64,000 nucleotides of DNA from Isoetes taiwanensis (Eukaryota; Streptophyta; Lycopodiopsida; Isoetales; Isoetaceae): contig JAJEKV010000133.1 in assembly GCA_021234155.1 (NCBI GenBank), positions 731,186 through 795,185 on the forward strand, read 5' to 3'. A program made the position numbers and the translations under genes. Below, one piece after another: positions 34,725-45,300 of the stretch (the stretch's first letter is position 1; every line of letters starts with the position of its first letter). The notes under the pieces are model-generated. The model worked only from the letters and a program-made list of their open reading frames with translations. It did not search any database and was not told where the DNA came from.

Positions 34725-35560
34725 GGACAATCTCTCATTTGATGACCCACTTGGTGGCAATGAAAGCACTTACGTTCTCGAAATAACTTTTCCCTTAACT
34801 TTTCTGCTTCAGATTGGCATTGTCCGTTATTGATACTTTTCAATGTCTAAATATCCTCAACTTTTTGTCGGCGATCGTCAAACTGATTCCAACCTAAATC
34901 ATCATTTGTACGCTTCTTTTGTGCTATCTCCAGTACTTCTTCCTTATATTTAGCAGCCCTAATTGCTTCATCCAAACTAGAATATGTAACACCTCCAATT
35001 AAAACAGACAACTCTGGCTTCAAACCCTTTATATACTTATCAGCTAACTGTTCTGGCTCGAACGGAGGTCCATAAGGCTACAATTGCTGGAACTTAACTG
35101 TATAGTCTTCAACTGATTTTGTTTGCAGCAAATTCAAGAAATCATGCATCTTCGCCAATCTATATCCCACAGGCAGATAATGTAGCTGGAAAGCTTTTCG
35201 GAACACATCCCAGTCAATATCTCCAAAGGTAAGCTTATGGATCTTCTTATAATTGTCCCACCAAATCTTAGCAAATCTGGTGAGTAACAAATCCGCAATA
35301 ACAGCTTTCTGCTTCTCAGGCATCTTCTTTACGCTAAAATAGAATTCTATGCCACGGAGCCATGAATCTGCATCATCACTCGTGACATCCTTTCCCGTAA
35401 ATCTTTCTTGCTTGACATTGCGAAGGATCTTGTTAATCTCGTCCGCTACTGGATCCTTTGCGATAGGCATATGGTTCTGGAGCAAACCCAACTGTTGCTG
35501 CACTCCTTGCAGTATTTGACCTAGCATTTGTACTGCAGCGTTGTCATCTCCTCCCTCCAT
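34725..35560 (-). pseudogene. Gypsy-type gag with CCHC zinc knuckle
   Basis: The ORF at 35078-35560 encodes the N-terminal coil and capsid: DDADSWLRGIEFYFSVKKMP, ADLLLTRFAKIWWDNYKK, DWDVFRKAFQLHYLPVGYRL and SVEDYTVKFQQL. After a stop, the same strand continues with EPEQLADKYIKGLKPEL and a zinc knuckle CFHCHQVGHQMRDC (C-x2-C-x4-H-x4-C, about 34727-34770). A second stop lies between them. Full length would be about 275 codons. The protein would form the virus-like particle and bind RNA. Two stops show that it is inactive. Confidence 0.85.
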
Positions 35561-35690
35561 GTTAATCTATAATCCACTTTAACAAGTTCGTTAGAGTTCT
35601 AACAAAGACAATCCAAGTTCCAGTCCTTAACATTCGGTTAAGTGCTAAGCCAAGAATTGTTAACACAAGTAAAACATATATTTTTTTTTA

Positions 35691-36047
35691 TTATTCATTC
35701 TCAAGAGAGTACACATGTGATCCATGCACGCAAACTTCTATCCTTTCAGGAGGTTCAAAAGATCTATGGTCCTCAAAGAATGCTATGTGGTCTTGCTTTC
35801 GGGTTTTCCTAGTTCTCCCATTCCGAAGCCTCAGGTAGGCTTTGGCAATTTTCATTGTCCTAGGGCTCCAAACTTGGTTGACGTAGCTAGAATATGGAGG
35901 ACTTATTCCTAAGGGTTCCCTCTCTGGCTCGGGGCTGGATACTTCGGGACCCTCTTCCTCATCACTGGATATGTTGATGACCTCCTTTTCCTCGCTGTCA
36001 CTTGGAATAACGATGATCTCTAATTGTCTGGCCCAATAACCACACAA
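35691..36047 (-). CDS. Acidic leader ORF of the nested element
   Basis: An intact 118-codon ORF between the primer site and gag. It begins with a short aromatic/basic stretch (MCGYWARQLEIIVIPSDSEE), then a strongly acidic region (INISSDEEEGPEVSSPEPER), and ends with a basic Arg/Lys stretch (LRLRNGRTRKTRKQ) and an aromatic tail. I do not know a function. Its place in the leader, separate frame and intact state argue for a real product or a conserved leader. The SDSEE/SSDEEE tracts resemble SUMO-interaction or CK2-site clusters, but this is inference. Confidence 0.5.
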   Translation of the reverse strand: MCGYWARQLEIIVIPSDSEEKEVINISSDEEEGPEVSSPEPEREPLGISPPYSSYVNQVWSPRTMKIAKAYLRLRNGRTRKTRKQDHIAFFEDHRSFEPPERIEVCVHGSHVYSLENE

Positions 36048-36069
36048 TGGTTAGCGATCAGGGAACCTA

Positions 36070-36082
36070 GGCTCTGATACCA
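36070..36082 (-). promoter_or_regulatory. Primer-binding site (initiator Met tRNA)
   Basis: The minus strand reads TGGTATCAGAGCC, an exact complement of the plant initiator-Met tRNA 3' end. It starts three bases after GCGTTTCA, which has the CA expected at an LTR end. Confidence 0.85.
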
Positions 36083-36085
36083 AAT

Positions 36086-37694
36086 GAAACGCTTCTAAAG
36101 CGTTAAACACTTGAAATCAATCAAGAGAGAATAATGGAACTCAAATAATAAATATCTTTCTTTATAAAAATTCATAAACTCAGGTTACAACTCAAACTAC
36201 GTAGGAATCTATGCATGTCTACGCATAATAATATCTCTACTATCACTTGTTCTCCCCTTGCTCGACAGTCACATAGCTACCAAATTAATCTGTAAGAAAT
36301 AAGAAAGAAGTGGTGGGGGTTAGTCCAGGGAAGGACTAAGTGGGCAACCATCACCTACGTACAAATTATCTGGTAAGAAGCACAACATCACAACACCATT
36401 TTCATCAGTTAATATTATCCAGGGATGATCAATCCCTCGCCCGGGCTCACACGTATATCGTTCGCGACATGAATATACGTTCACATAACCAATCACCTGG
36501 TATGCACGTTGCTCATCCGCTCCAGCCCTCCGGCAACGACGAAGGGGCGGGTTCATTCAAGCAGTTAAGCCATATCTTATTACCATTCCGCCTTAATCAT
36601 ATCAAAGCAATGAGAACATAATAAAAGAAAACACTTCGACAACCATTATTTACAAGCAAAGAACCCTATATGGAGTAACTCGGTATATGTGTGAGGAGCA
36701 ATATGACATCATAAAGGTTAAAATGCGAGGTTAGGAAAAAGTTGAGTTTTCAGCCACATTCGAACCTGGATCTCTGGAATAATAGCTTTAAACTTTAACT
36801 AACTAGACTTCAATATCCTCATAGATCAAAGAGAGGAAAAATTAACTAAGAACGATGACGATAGAAATTAAAAGGGCATAACAGAGGCTTGTATTGCGCA
36901 GACCATGGTCGGAATTGCAAATATGGACGGAACAAGCAAAAGAAGAAGCGGAACAGGCCGGTTTGCATGAAATACATTTTGAATCAGCATTGAGCTTTGG
37001 TTAGAGCCTGCACAGAAGATTAGGTTCTATCTTCAAGCTTTTAGATATGCAAACAGAGCTTGAGGAAGCTTTAGGTGGAATGATCTGCAACTGAGATCCA
37101 TATCTGAAAACATTCTGGAAGAAAGCAGAGATGATTAGGAGGCATCCGCTTAGAGTACGTCAGAGGTTAAATTTAAGAAAAATCCCTTTCTGGAGAAGCA
37201 AAGCAAGCTTTTAGTCTGACAAGGTTTTCTTCATAAAGGAAAATATAAAGAAAAGAAAACACAAGCATTCAAATCATGGTGCAAAGAACTTCAAGGTTTG
37301 GCTCCGGTTAACCCACCAGTTCCGATTTTACTCTTCTATAACAAGGCTTGATGGCGCAAGCAGAACCTTTTTGAATTTTCGATCCACAAAAGACGTTTTT
37401 CTTTTATAATGTTATAATCTTAAAGTTAGAGAAATATCCTCCCCTTTCCAATTAATAGGAGAAATCTTCCTATTCTTACAGATTCCTAACTAATTAATCT
37501 CCCCTAATCTTAGCTTCGCTATTCTAATTCAGATATTCCCTCTATTTCCTCTAAATATCTACTGTACCATAGTATAAATACCATATTCAACTTGTTTCCC
37601 AACCATTGCTATTCGTTTCTGTAATTTATTGTTCCTAACCTATGGTTAAGACTCAAAACGTTAACTTGTCCATCAACCCCCTAGGTGCGTCACA
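36086..37694 (-). repeat. 5' LTR of the nested element
   Basis: The minus strand starts TGTGACGCACC at 37694. The part shared with the left LTR ends at 36745. The LTR probably continues to GCGTTTCA at 36085-36092, because the primer site follows directly there. Confidence 0.6.
36757..36822 (-). other. tRNA-like module inside the LTR (right copy)
   Basis: The counterpart of 33313-33376 in the other LTR. Its A box is more diverged (GTCTAGTTAG) and its B box is GGTTCGAATG. Presence in both LTR copies shows that the module was part of the element before insertion. Confidence 0.6.
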
Positions 37695-38230
37695 GTGTAG
37701 ATGACTGTATTATGGCAACAAAATAGTTCTAATTGCATGAAGCTTTTCAAAGACATTCTAATGTCCAGATTTGAAATGTCTGGTATGGGGGAACTTAAAC
37801 AATTCTTGAAGTTGTAGACAAGCACACCAAGACACAAACTCAACAAAGGCAGACACATCAACAATATGCTGAAGAGGTTCAACCTAGAAGATGCAAGTCC
37901 TATTAAAACTCATGATGTCCATGGACATAGACTGGTAGCAGAAACACCATTGTATGAAAATGAAGCATTGGAGATGGAAAAAGTCCCATAAAGAGCATTA
38001 GTTGGTTGTCTTCTTTATCTGGCAAACAACACACTCCAGACATTGTCTGCATAGTGAACATCCTCAGAAGGTGTCACAACCCAAGCAAGAAGACATTGTC
38101 TGCATAGTGAACATCCTCAGAAGGTGTCACAACCCAAGCAAGAAACACTGAATAGCAGGAAAGAGAGTGTTGAAGTACTTAAAAAGGACTATTTAGTTTG
38201 GAATTACATATAATATGGTGGTTACTGTTT
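37695..38230 (+). pseudogene. Ty1/copia polyprotein remnant, right part
   Basis: Resumes at the reverse transcriptase active-site region (VDDCIMATK at 37697; the YVDD box has lost its first residue to the junction). It continues with KLFKDILMSRFEMSGMGELK and, after frame changes, KRFNLEDASPIKT, VGCLLYLANN and the RNase H lead-in GKRVLKYLKRTI. About 60 codons expected between VYGLKQSP and VDD are missing at the nested insertion. A 53-base tandem duplication (38038-38143) adds another frame break. Confidence 0.8.
38038..38143 (+). repeat. Perfect 53-base tandem duplication
   Basis: The unit 38038-38090 is repeated exactly at 38091-38143 within the copia remnant. As 53 is not a multiple of 3, it shifts the frame. 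Perfect identity implies a recent event or an assembly slip. Confidence 0.85.
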
Positions 38231-40334
38231 AATGTTTAAGTATTTAACAATGTAACCATTGACAGATAAGGTTTCTAAGTTAGCTCGAGACAGCTAAGGC
38301 TTCGAAACCTGGAGCCAAAACCAATTTGAATTTGCCACAAAGTAGGCCATCGAAAATCGATTCTCAATCGATCGGAGGCCCAGGATATAAATCTAAGGTG
38401 GAACCTGGGATATTCAGTCATCTGGACGGAGCTGGATCAACCACGTTCATAGCCTACTCTTGTGATTAGGGCTTGTGCTATCGAGGTACCTGGTATTTGA
38501 ATTTAATCAATATTGCTATAGTACCATAGTCAATACCAATGGTATAGTACTAAATTCAAAACAAAAGCCACTAAATCACCCTCCAAACAACAAAAAGCAT
38601 CCCTTAAACAAATGGATGTTTCATCCAAGGGCAATTAAAAAATTATACAACTAAGATGACAATGTTTTTTAAGACAATGTTTTTTAACACAACAAATGAC
38701 CAGAAGGGACTACCCTCCATGAGGCTTTCAGTGAGTATTAAAACTACTAGTGTGAGGTCGGATTCAATAATTCCCAACAAGCTAGTAAAAGGTACCTTAT
38801 CCATTAAAAAAAAACATAAAATTATTGGGTATGTTCCTTTGAAAATTCTTGTGTGCCCTTGTCTTTAAAGGATAAAAAAATGTGATTGGTGCCCTTGTGT
38901 ATAAAGGATAAAAAAACGTTAATGTCCGACTCATTCTCTTGATATGTGGTAGAAGGGTGAGAAGCTTATGTTGACGTATGACTTCGAATCAAGATCAGAT
39001 CACGTTGTACTTGCATCACTTATGCACAAACTTATCTAAATGGCTTACGCCATGCATGTGACCAAAAATAAAAATTTATCAATATATGTGAGGATCCCCA
39101 TAACACAAAGTAACTATAGAAACACAAAAATATAGAGATACATGAAAAAGTTGAGGCATAGTAACCTTTTGTGACTCTTAAAGCCCATTGACTTTTTAAA
39201 AGGACAATAATAATGCTCTCATATTTATGTTCATGGAAGTTCCAAGATGGGTTTGCAATAGTTGATAGAAAAAAGGGGAGCATTTATTTTTTATCTACAT
39301 TGGACAAATTGTGGCCCGAGGAGATGGATCCCCAGTGGCCAAGATCCAACCATGTCCACACATTCACGATAAATTTTGAATTCACCCCAAAATTATTTAT
39401 AAAACCATTACCTTGAATTGTCAGAGCCATGGTAACCCTTAAAAAACGTGAATTGAAGTTGGTCTTGAAGTTGGTGTTTCTAATAAACAAATAAAAGTAA
39501 GTCAACAAAATAAAGTGGTTGATTGTACTGTTACAAAGCCGATTTCATTCTCCACTATGTGATGACGATCTAAGAGCCAAGACAATACATTTTGTACGTA
39601 GTCATAGTCGTTGAAAAAATACAAAATTGTAACCTCTATATGATGTATATGTCAGTTGTTGATTGTTTGCATCCCCGATAAACTTATTTATGTACATGGT
39701 ACACATATACATTGAATTTTATGTACATAAGACTTACACATATACACTGAATACTAAGCAGAGAAGAGAATAAATTGGTACATGTTTATTCGATACATCT
39801 TTTAATAATGAGTTGAAATGCATCATGAGACTATCTTTCCTTCCTATGCCCCAAACAATGGTAAGAGTACCAAGGAAAAGAAGCTAATAGAATAAAGTTT
39901 TATAGTCAATGGGCTTTTCAATCGAACTATACATATCAAGTCCATTGGCATCGTGAAAGAAGAGGTAAAGAGGTATAAATAAATATACATGGACACAAAT
40001 GCATAAGAGCTTTGAAAAAGTTTAAGATTATATTTCATATATATAGAGCTACTTGATAAAATGACAGTTTATAAACCTAATAACGTCTACATGCTATTTG
40101 CATGGATATAGTTGGTATTTCTGCTTGAAATATCCAACATGATTGAAGTAGATCATCAGTATTTGTAACTCAAATACGTAGTTGAAGTAGATCATTGATT
40201 CGTATTGTAGGATCCACATTTCCTGGCAGCTTAATGTTCTGTAACATTCAAATGTTACATGCAACAATTGGCCGGATTTAATGGCTACCAAAGTGCCATC
40301 AATTGAGAAGGATCGTGAAACTCAACCAGCTTTA
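38231..40334. other. Gene-free stretch downstream of the transporter gene
   Basis: No recognisable coding. A phrase with 'gtgcccttgt(c/g)t(t/a)taaaggataaaaaa' occurs twice near 38852 and 38891. The polyadenylation region of the transporter gene should lie just left of 40335. Confidence 0.4.
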
Positions 40335-43300
40335 CTAGTATTGAGGAGGGGGGAAATATCTATTGAGATTGAGAGGCAACTTGTAAAACTCTTCATTTGT
40401 GGGACACTCTCTCCATCTATGATATCTTTCCCACCAACCCATACCTCGATCTTTCTTAGTTACCTTCATCCTCATGGTTGTGTCTAGTATCACAATAATA
40501 ATGAAGCCCACCATCACATTCGAGGAGAAAAGTACGTTCAATATGTCATTGAACTGGTTAAGAAAAGTTGAAAGGGTCAGATTAAAGGAAGAGGGAATGA
40601 AAAGCTTCACAAAAACGTTAGCATATAAACTTACCCAACTAGCATTTGTATGCACAGGGCCATGTCCAGTCTGAATGACAAACTCATGAAAGTATTGTGG
40701 GACTGAGAGTCCCATAAATAAGGTGAAGCCTAGAATGAACAAATTTCGTGGCATGTTGAGATTGATGAATTGCAAGTAGGAGACTCCTACTCCAGCTATT
40801 CATAAAGGAAAATATGATGTCAATAAACAATCGAACTTGCTTATTATTTCCAGAAGATGTATTCCATTTGACTTACCAACAATTGCAAAGAGCACACAAA
40901 AGATTGCTGCCACAATAGGTTGAGGTATTGAAGCAATGATAGCACCAAACTTGCCTACAACGTATTTTAGTCAATTAGATGTGGATATGTATGCTCACTA
41001 GTGTGCTTCTATGAAATACTTTACCTAATATAGAAAAGAACAACATAAATGCTGCTGCAACTTGAACAGTTCTTCGACTGCCTATTCTGGTCAAACCAAC
41101 TAGACCAGCATTCTCTCTACATATTAAGAATACAAACATTAGTAAATACAAATAAAACAAAAACTGACTAGTCCACAAAACATAGATACTTACACTAGTA
41201 TAGTAGATCCAGTTATGGTCCCAAACATACCATTTAAAAGAACACCTATACCCTAAAAAACATTAAATAATCAAGTAAGCATTAGATTGGCTAAGTATAA
41301 TTTATCTTCTTAGTTATGTTATAGATAGATAAGAACTTACCAACCATCCAATTCCACGGCCCATGACAAAAGGGGGTGGCGGCGTAGCATTAGCAAGTCT
41401 TGATACTGCATAGATTGTTTCAGTGGCCTAAAGATATAAAACGAGTAATATGTTACGTTTGAAGGCGACATACATGACCAAGTTGACATATGGTCCCGAC
41501 ATAATCCATCATTTTAGAATCTTGACTAATTTGAAACATAAGATGCTTGATTCGATAGGCACATGCAGGATGAGGAACTAATTGAAGGAAAAGGAGTTAG
41601 TTATACCTCGATTTGGGCGACCAGGGTGGAGGCCATCATGGCGAAAACATGGCCAGCGTTGAAGGAGGGAGGTCCCCATTGTAAAGGGTAGGGAATTCTG
41701 ATCCTGGAAGGCAAGGGTCATGCTCAAGGTAAGATACGAGGGTCATGTTCAACTTAGAATACTAATTTGTTAGTTAGTAGTCATAAAAAAGATACAAGGG
41801 TCATGTTCAACTTAAAATACTATTTCGTTACACAAAACCTTAGGGAAATAAAAAAGAAAATCTTTGTCAATGATCAAAATACACCCGGTGACGTGGAAGA
41901 TGATGTGGCAAATCTAAGAACCCTAAAATATGGGACGTACCAGGGAGTGGATCCGACGAGATGGGCCCGATCAGTTCGGCAATGATCTTTGCCCAATTCC
42001 GTTGCATGGCGATAAGCTCCGCTCACAGTTAGAAGATAAGCATATGCCCAGATGATTATCGCGCTGATAATTATTGGAAATCGCTCAAAAATTGGCACAG
42101 CTTTCTTCGCTCTCAGACTGCGCATATACTGCAAAAATCGCCATAGCCAAAGCTTGAGCCTTATATTTACAGAAATCCGGCCCAAGCAGACAAAAAAAAA
42201 ATTCATCAGTAATAACTGGGAATACAATTCCGGCGAATCCGATGCAGAATTGCTGAAAATAAGCTGAAACAGAGTCCAAAATTCACCCAATACGAATTTG
42301 GGCTAAACCGGCGACCAATTGCTTATCAGAGAGTACAAAATTAATCTAATCTGGAATCGAATTCAGATTTGGGCGGATCGGGGAAAGAATTGCTTACCAG
42401 AGAGAAGAGAACGAGGAGAATGAGCTCCGGAAGGCCGATTTCGATGCATCTGGCAACCTGGGAAGAAAAACGAGGCATTAGAAAGGGAGCAAAAAGCTTG
42501 GAAAGCTCGCTACTACGGCAGCTATGGCCCATGTGGGCGATGCCGTAGGAGAAAAAATTCAATGAAATGCGTCGCCTTCGTACCCCTGGAAAACCGTACT
42601 GGTACAATCCGACTCCAACGAGCATGATGACCGGTGCATGTGCCAGTGGAGCAATGTGTCTGCAAAAGCATCATTATCAAAGGTTATGCTGTCAGACAGA
42701 TCTGCCATAGCCATGGCATGTCGTAACCATGGCGGAACCCTAACCCAAAAACCCTAGAATTCTTATTCTGACAAGCCTCGCATCATTCATTGGTTCCAGA
42801 AGGAACTTCCTAACGGTCTCAAGCTCGCTGCTTCATATTCTCCTTAACGGTTTATTTCCGAACATTATTTGTGGATTTGCTTATTTGATCCCTTGCACCA
42901 GTTCTGATCCAAAAAAGAAGAATTTCTAAGAATCCTATCAAGATCAATCGTGGGTTCTGTCCAGAAATTGAAATTTCTAAGGATCTTATCGAGAATCAAT
43001 GTGGGTTCTGTCAGAAATAGGAATTTCTAAGAATTCCATTTGTTCTAAGTTATCCATTTCTCAATTGTGGGTTCTGGGTTCTCTCGTCAAACAGGAACTT
43101 ATAAGAACTCAACCACAAACATATTGATCTAGCAACATTTGTAGAGATTTAAAAAAAAAAAAAATTATTTACTTGAGAAGGATGCCCCAAAGACCGCTGA
43201 ATCCGAAAACGATCTGAATACTAGAAGCAGCAATGAGGGCACCTTGAATAGCTCTCATGGTATGAAGAAACCGCTAGACAAAAAGAAAGCACAGACCAAA

Positions 43301-44631
43301 AACAGATCAGAATTGTCTGTAAGAACGGATCAAACAGGCAAAAAAAGGCCAGAATACCTCATGATCGTCATAAATGGAGCGCAGCCTTGGGGAATTAATA
43401 ATGGTCATAATCGGAATAAGGTAAGAAAATGATGCTCCAACTACGACCGGAAGACGAGTACCGAAGAAGGTCTGGAACAGAGTGTTTAATCCGTTCACAA
43501 ATAGGAGTGTCTGGATCACCCTTGCCTTTTGCTCCTGACAAATTTTCCCAGTACAACAGTGTTAATCCTCCATGATTGCCCCTTCATTATTGAAAAAAAA
43601 AGACCGCATAAAGGAAAAAATCTTTATCTATTCTTACATTGTTTCCTCCCATTTCTCTCACCACCATAGTTGGAATTAAAACTGTCGATCCGATCATTGT
43701 TACATAGTGCTGAAATCCCAATGCTATTGTCTCCGCTGCAAATAATCAAAATCTTTTTTTATCAGATCTCTGCTCAATCCACAGAAAAAACTTGAAATTC
43801 CTTGAAAAAATTTTTCCTGTAAGAAATTTTAGGTCCCTGTGTGGATAATTCTAGCTTATCAGGTCATTAAAACACTACAGCTTGCATCTTCAATCTGTCC
43901 GATCGTATCCGTAACATCATACGATTCATATTGATCAGATATTACTCCAAAGTGTACTCCTACCGGACCTGTACTATTCCAGTTTTGATTAATCCTGCCA
44001 GAAACTGACAAATACCCTTTGGTTTGTTTAATGTTCTCTATCATGGAAGACAACTAGGTAGGCCTGATCGTCCAAATATAACAAACAATCACAAAATTTT
44101 TGCCCAGAAACAAGCTATTCTTACCACCGTACTTAATTTTTCAGATGAATGCACCTTAGACCTCTGATCATACTACGAAGTCTTCAGCACATGAGCTTTT
44201 CAGCAGATCTGATTTTAAGATTAGTACGATTGAAGCATATCATCCCAGTTTTTCAGCATTTCATCCTCGTATGCATTGCTGAATCCATATTTTTATATAT
44301 GAATCCTCGTATTGATCAACGTAAGTACAAAGAAAGGTATCTTCTGTGGTCCATAGCTGCGTTATTTTTCTACATTTCACGGTTTCACGTGCCCCACTAT
44401 CTATCTAGTCTGCACCTTTCATTAGATCTAGCAATTAGTGCTTCAGATGCAAGAAAATAGTAAGAAATCTAGCATGCAGAAATTGGAATTGTGTGATAAA
44501 CAGTGTTATAAAAATAAAAAACAGAGATATGAGTGTAGAAGATTACGCCATGAAGGGCTGTCGTTTGGACAGTAATCTATCTCAGGCAGTTGCTCCTGGA
44601 TCATATGCTGATGATCTTCCGCCTTAGACAT
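40335..44631 (-). CDS. Nucleobase-ascorbate transporter (NAT/NCS2 family), 14 exons
   Basis: A plasma-membrane-type permease for purine/pyrimidine bases or related solutes; the plant substrate is often unproven. Exons on the minus strand: 44631-44547, 43735-43638, 43534-43358, 43273-43173, 42659-42584, 42457-42398, 42128-41941, 41703-41607, 41427-41341, 41252-41194, 41116-41025, 40954-40877, 40795-40635, 40553-40335. All introns are GT-AG, and the exons sum to 1578 bases, exactly 525 codons plus stop, the usual family length. Visible hallmarks are the QLPEIDYC N-terminus, QH in the first membrane segment (ALGFQHYVTM), the NAT signature ENAGLVGLTR, the GKFGAIIASIP segment, and the C-terminus EEFYKLPLNLNRYFPPP. 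The start is the only ATG before QLPEIDYC. No break is seen. Confidence 0.95.
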
Positions 44632-45256
44632 GTTGATAAGAAAATTTGACGCAGACCCACAAGTTAAGATCAGAAAATCGTTGAAAAAAATGGCCTAATT
44701 GCTCGTTTTCCAGAAAGCGACAGAGGGTCTTGCGGATTAGAAGAACAGAATAATCCGAAACCAGAAAAGAAAAACTCCGGTATGGTTTAGTGCGGTAAGT
44801 ATCAGAATAGGATTACCATCTAATGTCCAGATTCCGCAGTCGTACCTCTGGATAAAGCTGGATGGTTTTTGCAGCAGATCCTAGCTTTTTTGGATCAAAA
44901 TAAAGCTTTAGCAGAGCACCGGAATGGAAAAAGGGGGCTGTTGATCAGATCAAACGCTCAAGCTGGCCAAAGGACAAGAAGATTCTGGCAGAGCACCCCA
45001 CGAAACGCCTTTCTGGCGGCTTTGAACAGGATAAGGGAAGCAAAAAATTGGAAAGAAAATTGTAGAATCAGGAGCTCCGGGCAAGGAACCCAGACGCTTC
45101 TTAAATCAGAATCATCTCTGTATCAGACTAAATACAAATACGAAGAGCTTCTTTCTTGGATCGGCTTCGTCTTCTTTCAAGAATAGGGTATATACGGGTC
45201 CGTACTGTATTGGTATACATACGTATGTACAATTATACACCGTATGATTCTGTATA

Positions 45257-45297
45257 TACGTGGCCCCACGTGGGCTTTACGTGGCAGGGACACGTGT
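45257..45297 (-). promoter_or_regulatory. G-box/ABRE cluster upstream of the NAT gene
   Basis: Four ACGTG cores lie in 40 bases: ACGTGGC at 45258, the palindrome CCCACGTGGG at 45265-45274, ACGTGGC at 45279 and CACGTG at 45291. They sit about 0.63 kb upstream of the NAT start. In plants such clusters bind bZIP (ABF/GBF) or bHLH factors and confer abscisic-acid or light response; regulation here is inferred. Confidence 0.5.
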
Positions 45298-45300
45298 CGG

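Larger units (their letters stand above)
33305..37694 (-). mobile_element. Nested gypsy-type LTR element inside the copia remnant
   Basis: A minus-strand LTR element lies between the two halves of the copia reverse transcriptase. Its parts in transcription order are: 5' LTR (37694 to about 36086), primer site (36070-36082), acidic leader ORF (36047-35691), gag (35560 to about 34725, CCHC knuckle included), polypurine tract (34229-34242) and 3' LTR (34228-33305). No protease, reverse transcriptase or integrase is present, so it is deleted or non-autonomous. The LTR copies differ by several percent plus indels. The left end has lost the last 0.66 kb of its LTR. Confidence 0.85.

Noticed and set aside
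42052-42290. ORFs on both strands within the NAT gene
   Set aside because: They span intron-exon borders or lie antisense to NAT exon 7. The exon model with GT-AG sites explains the region.
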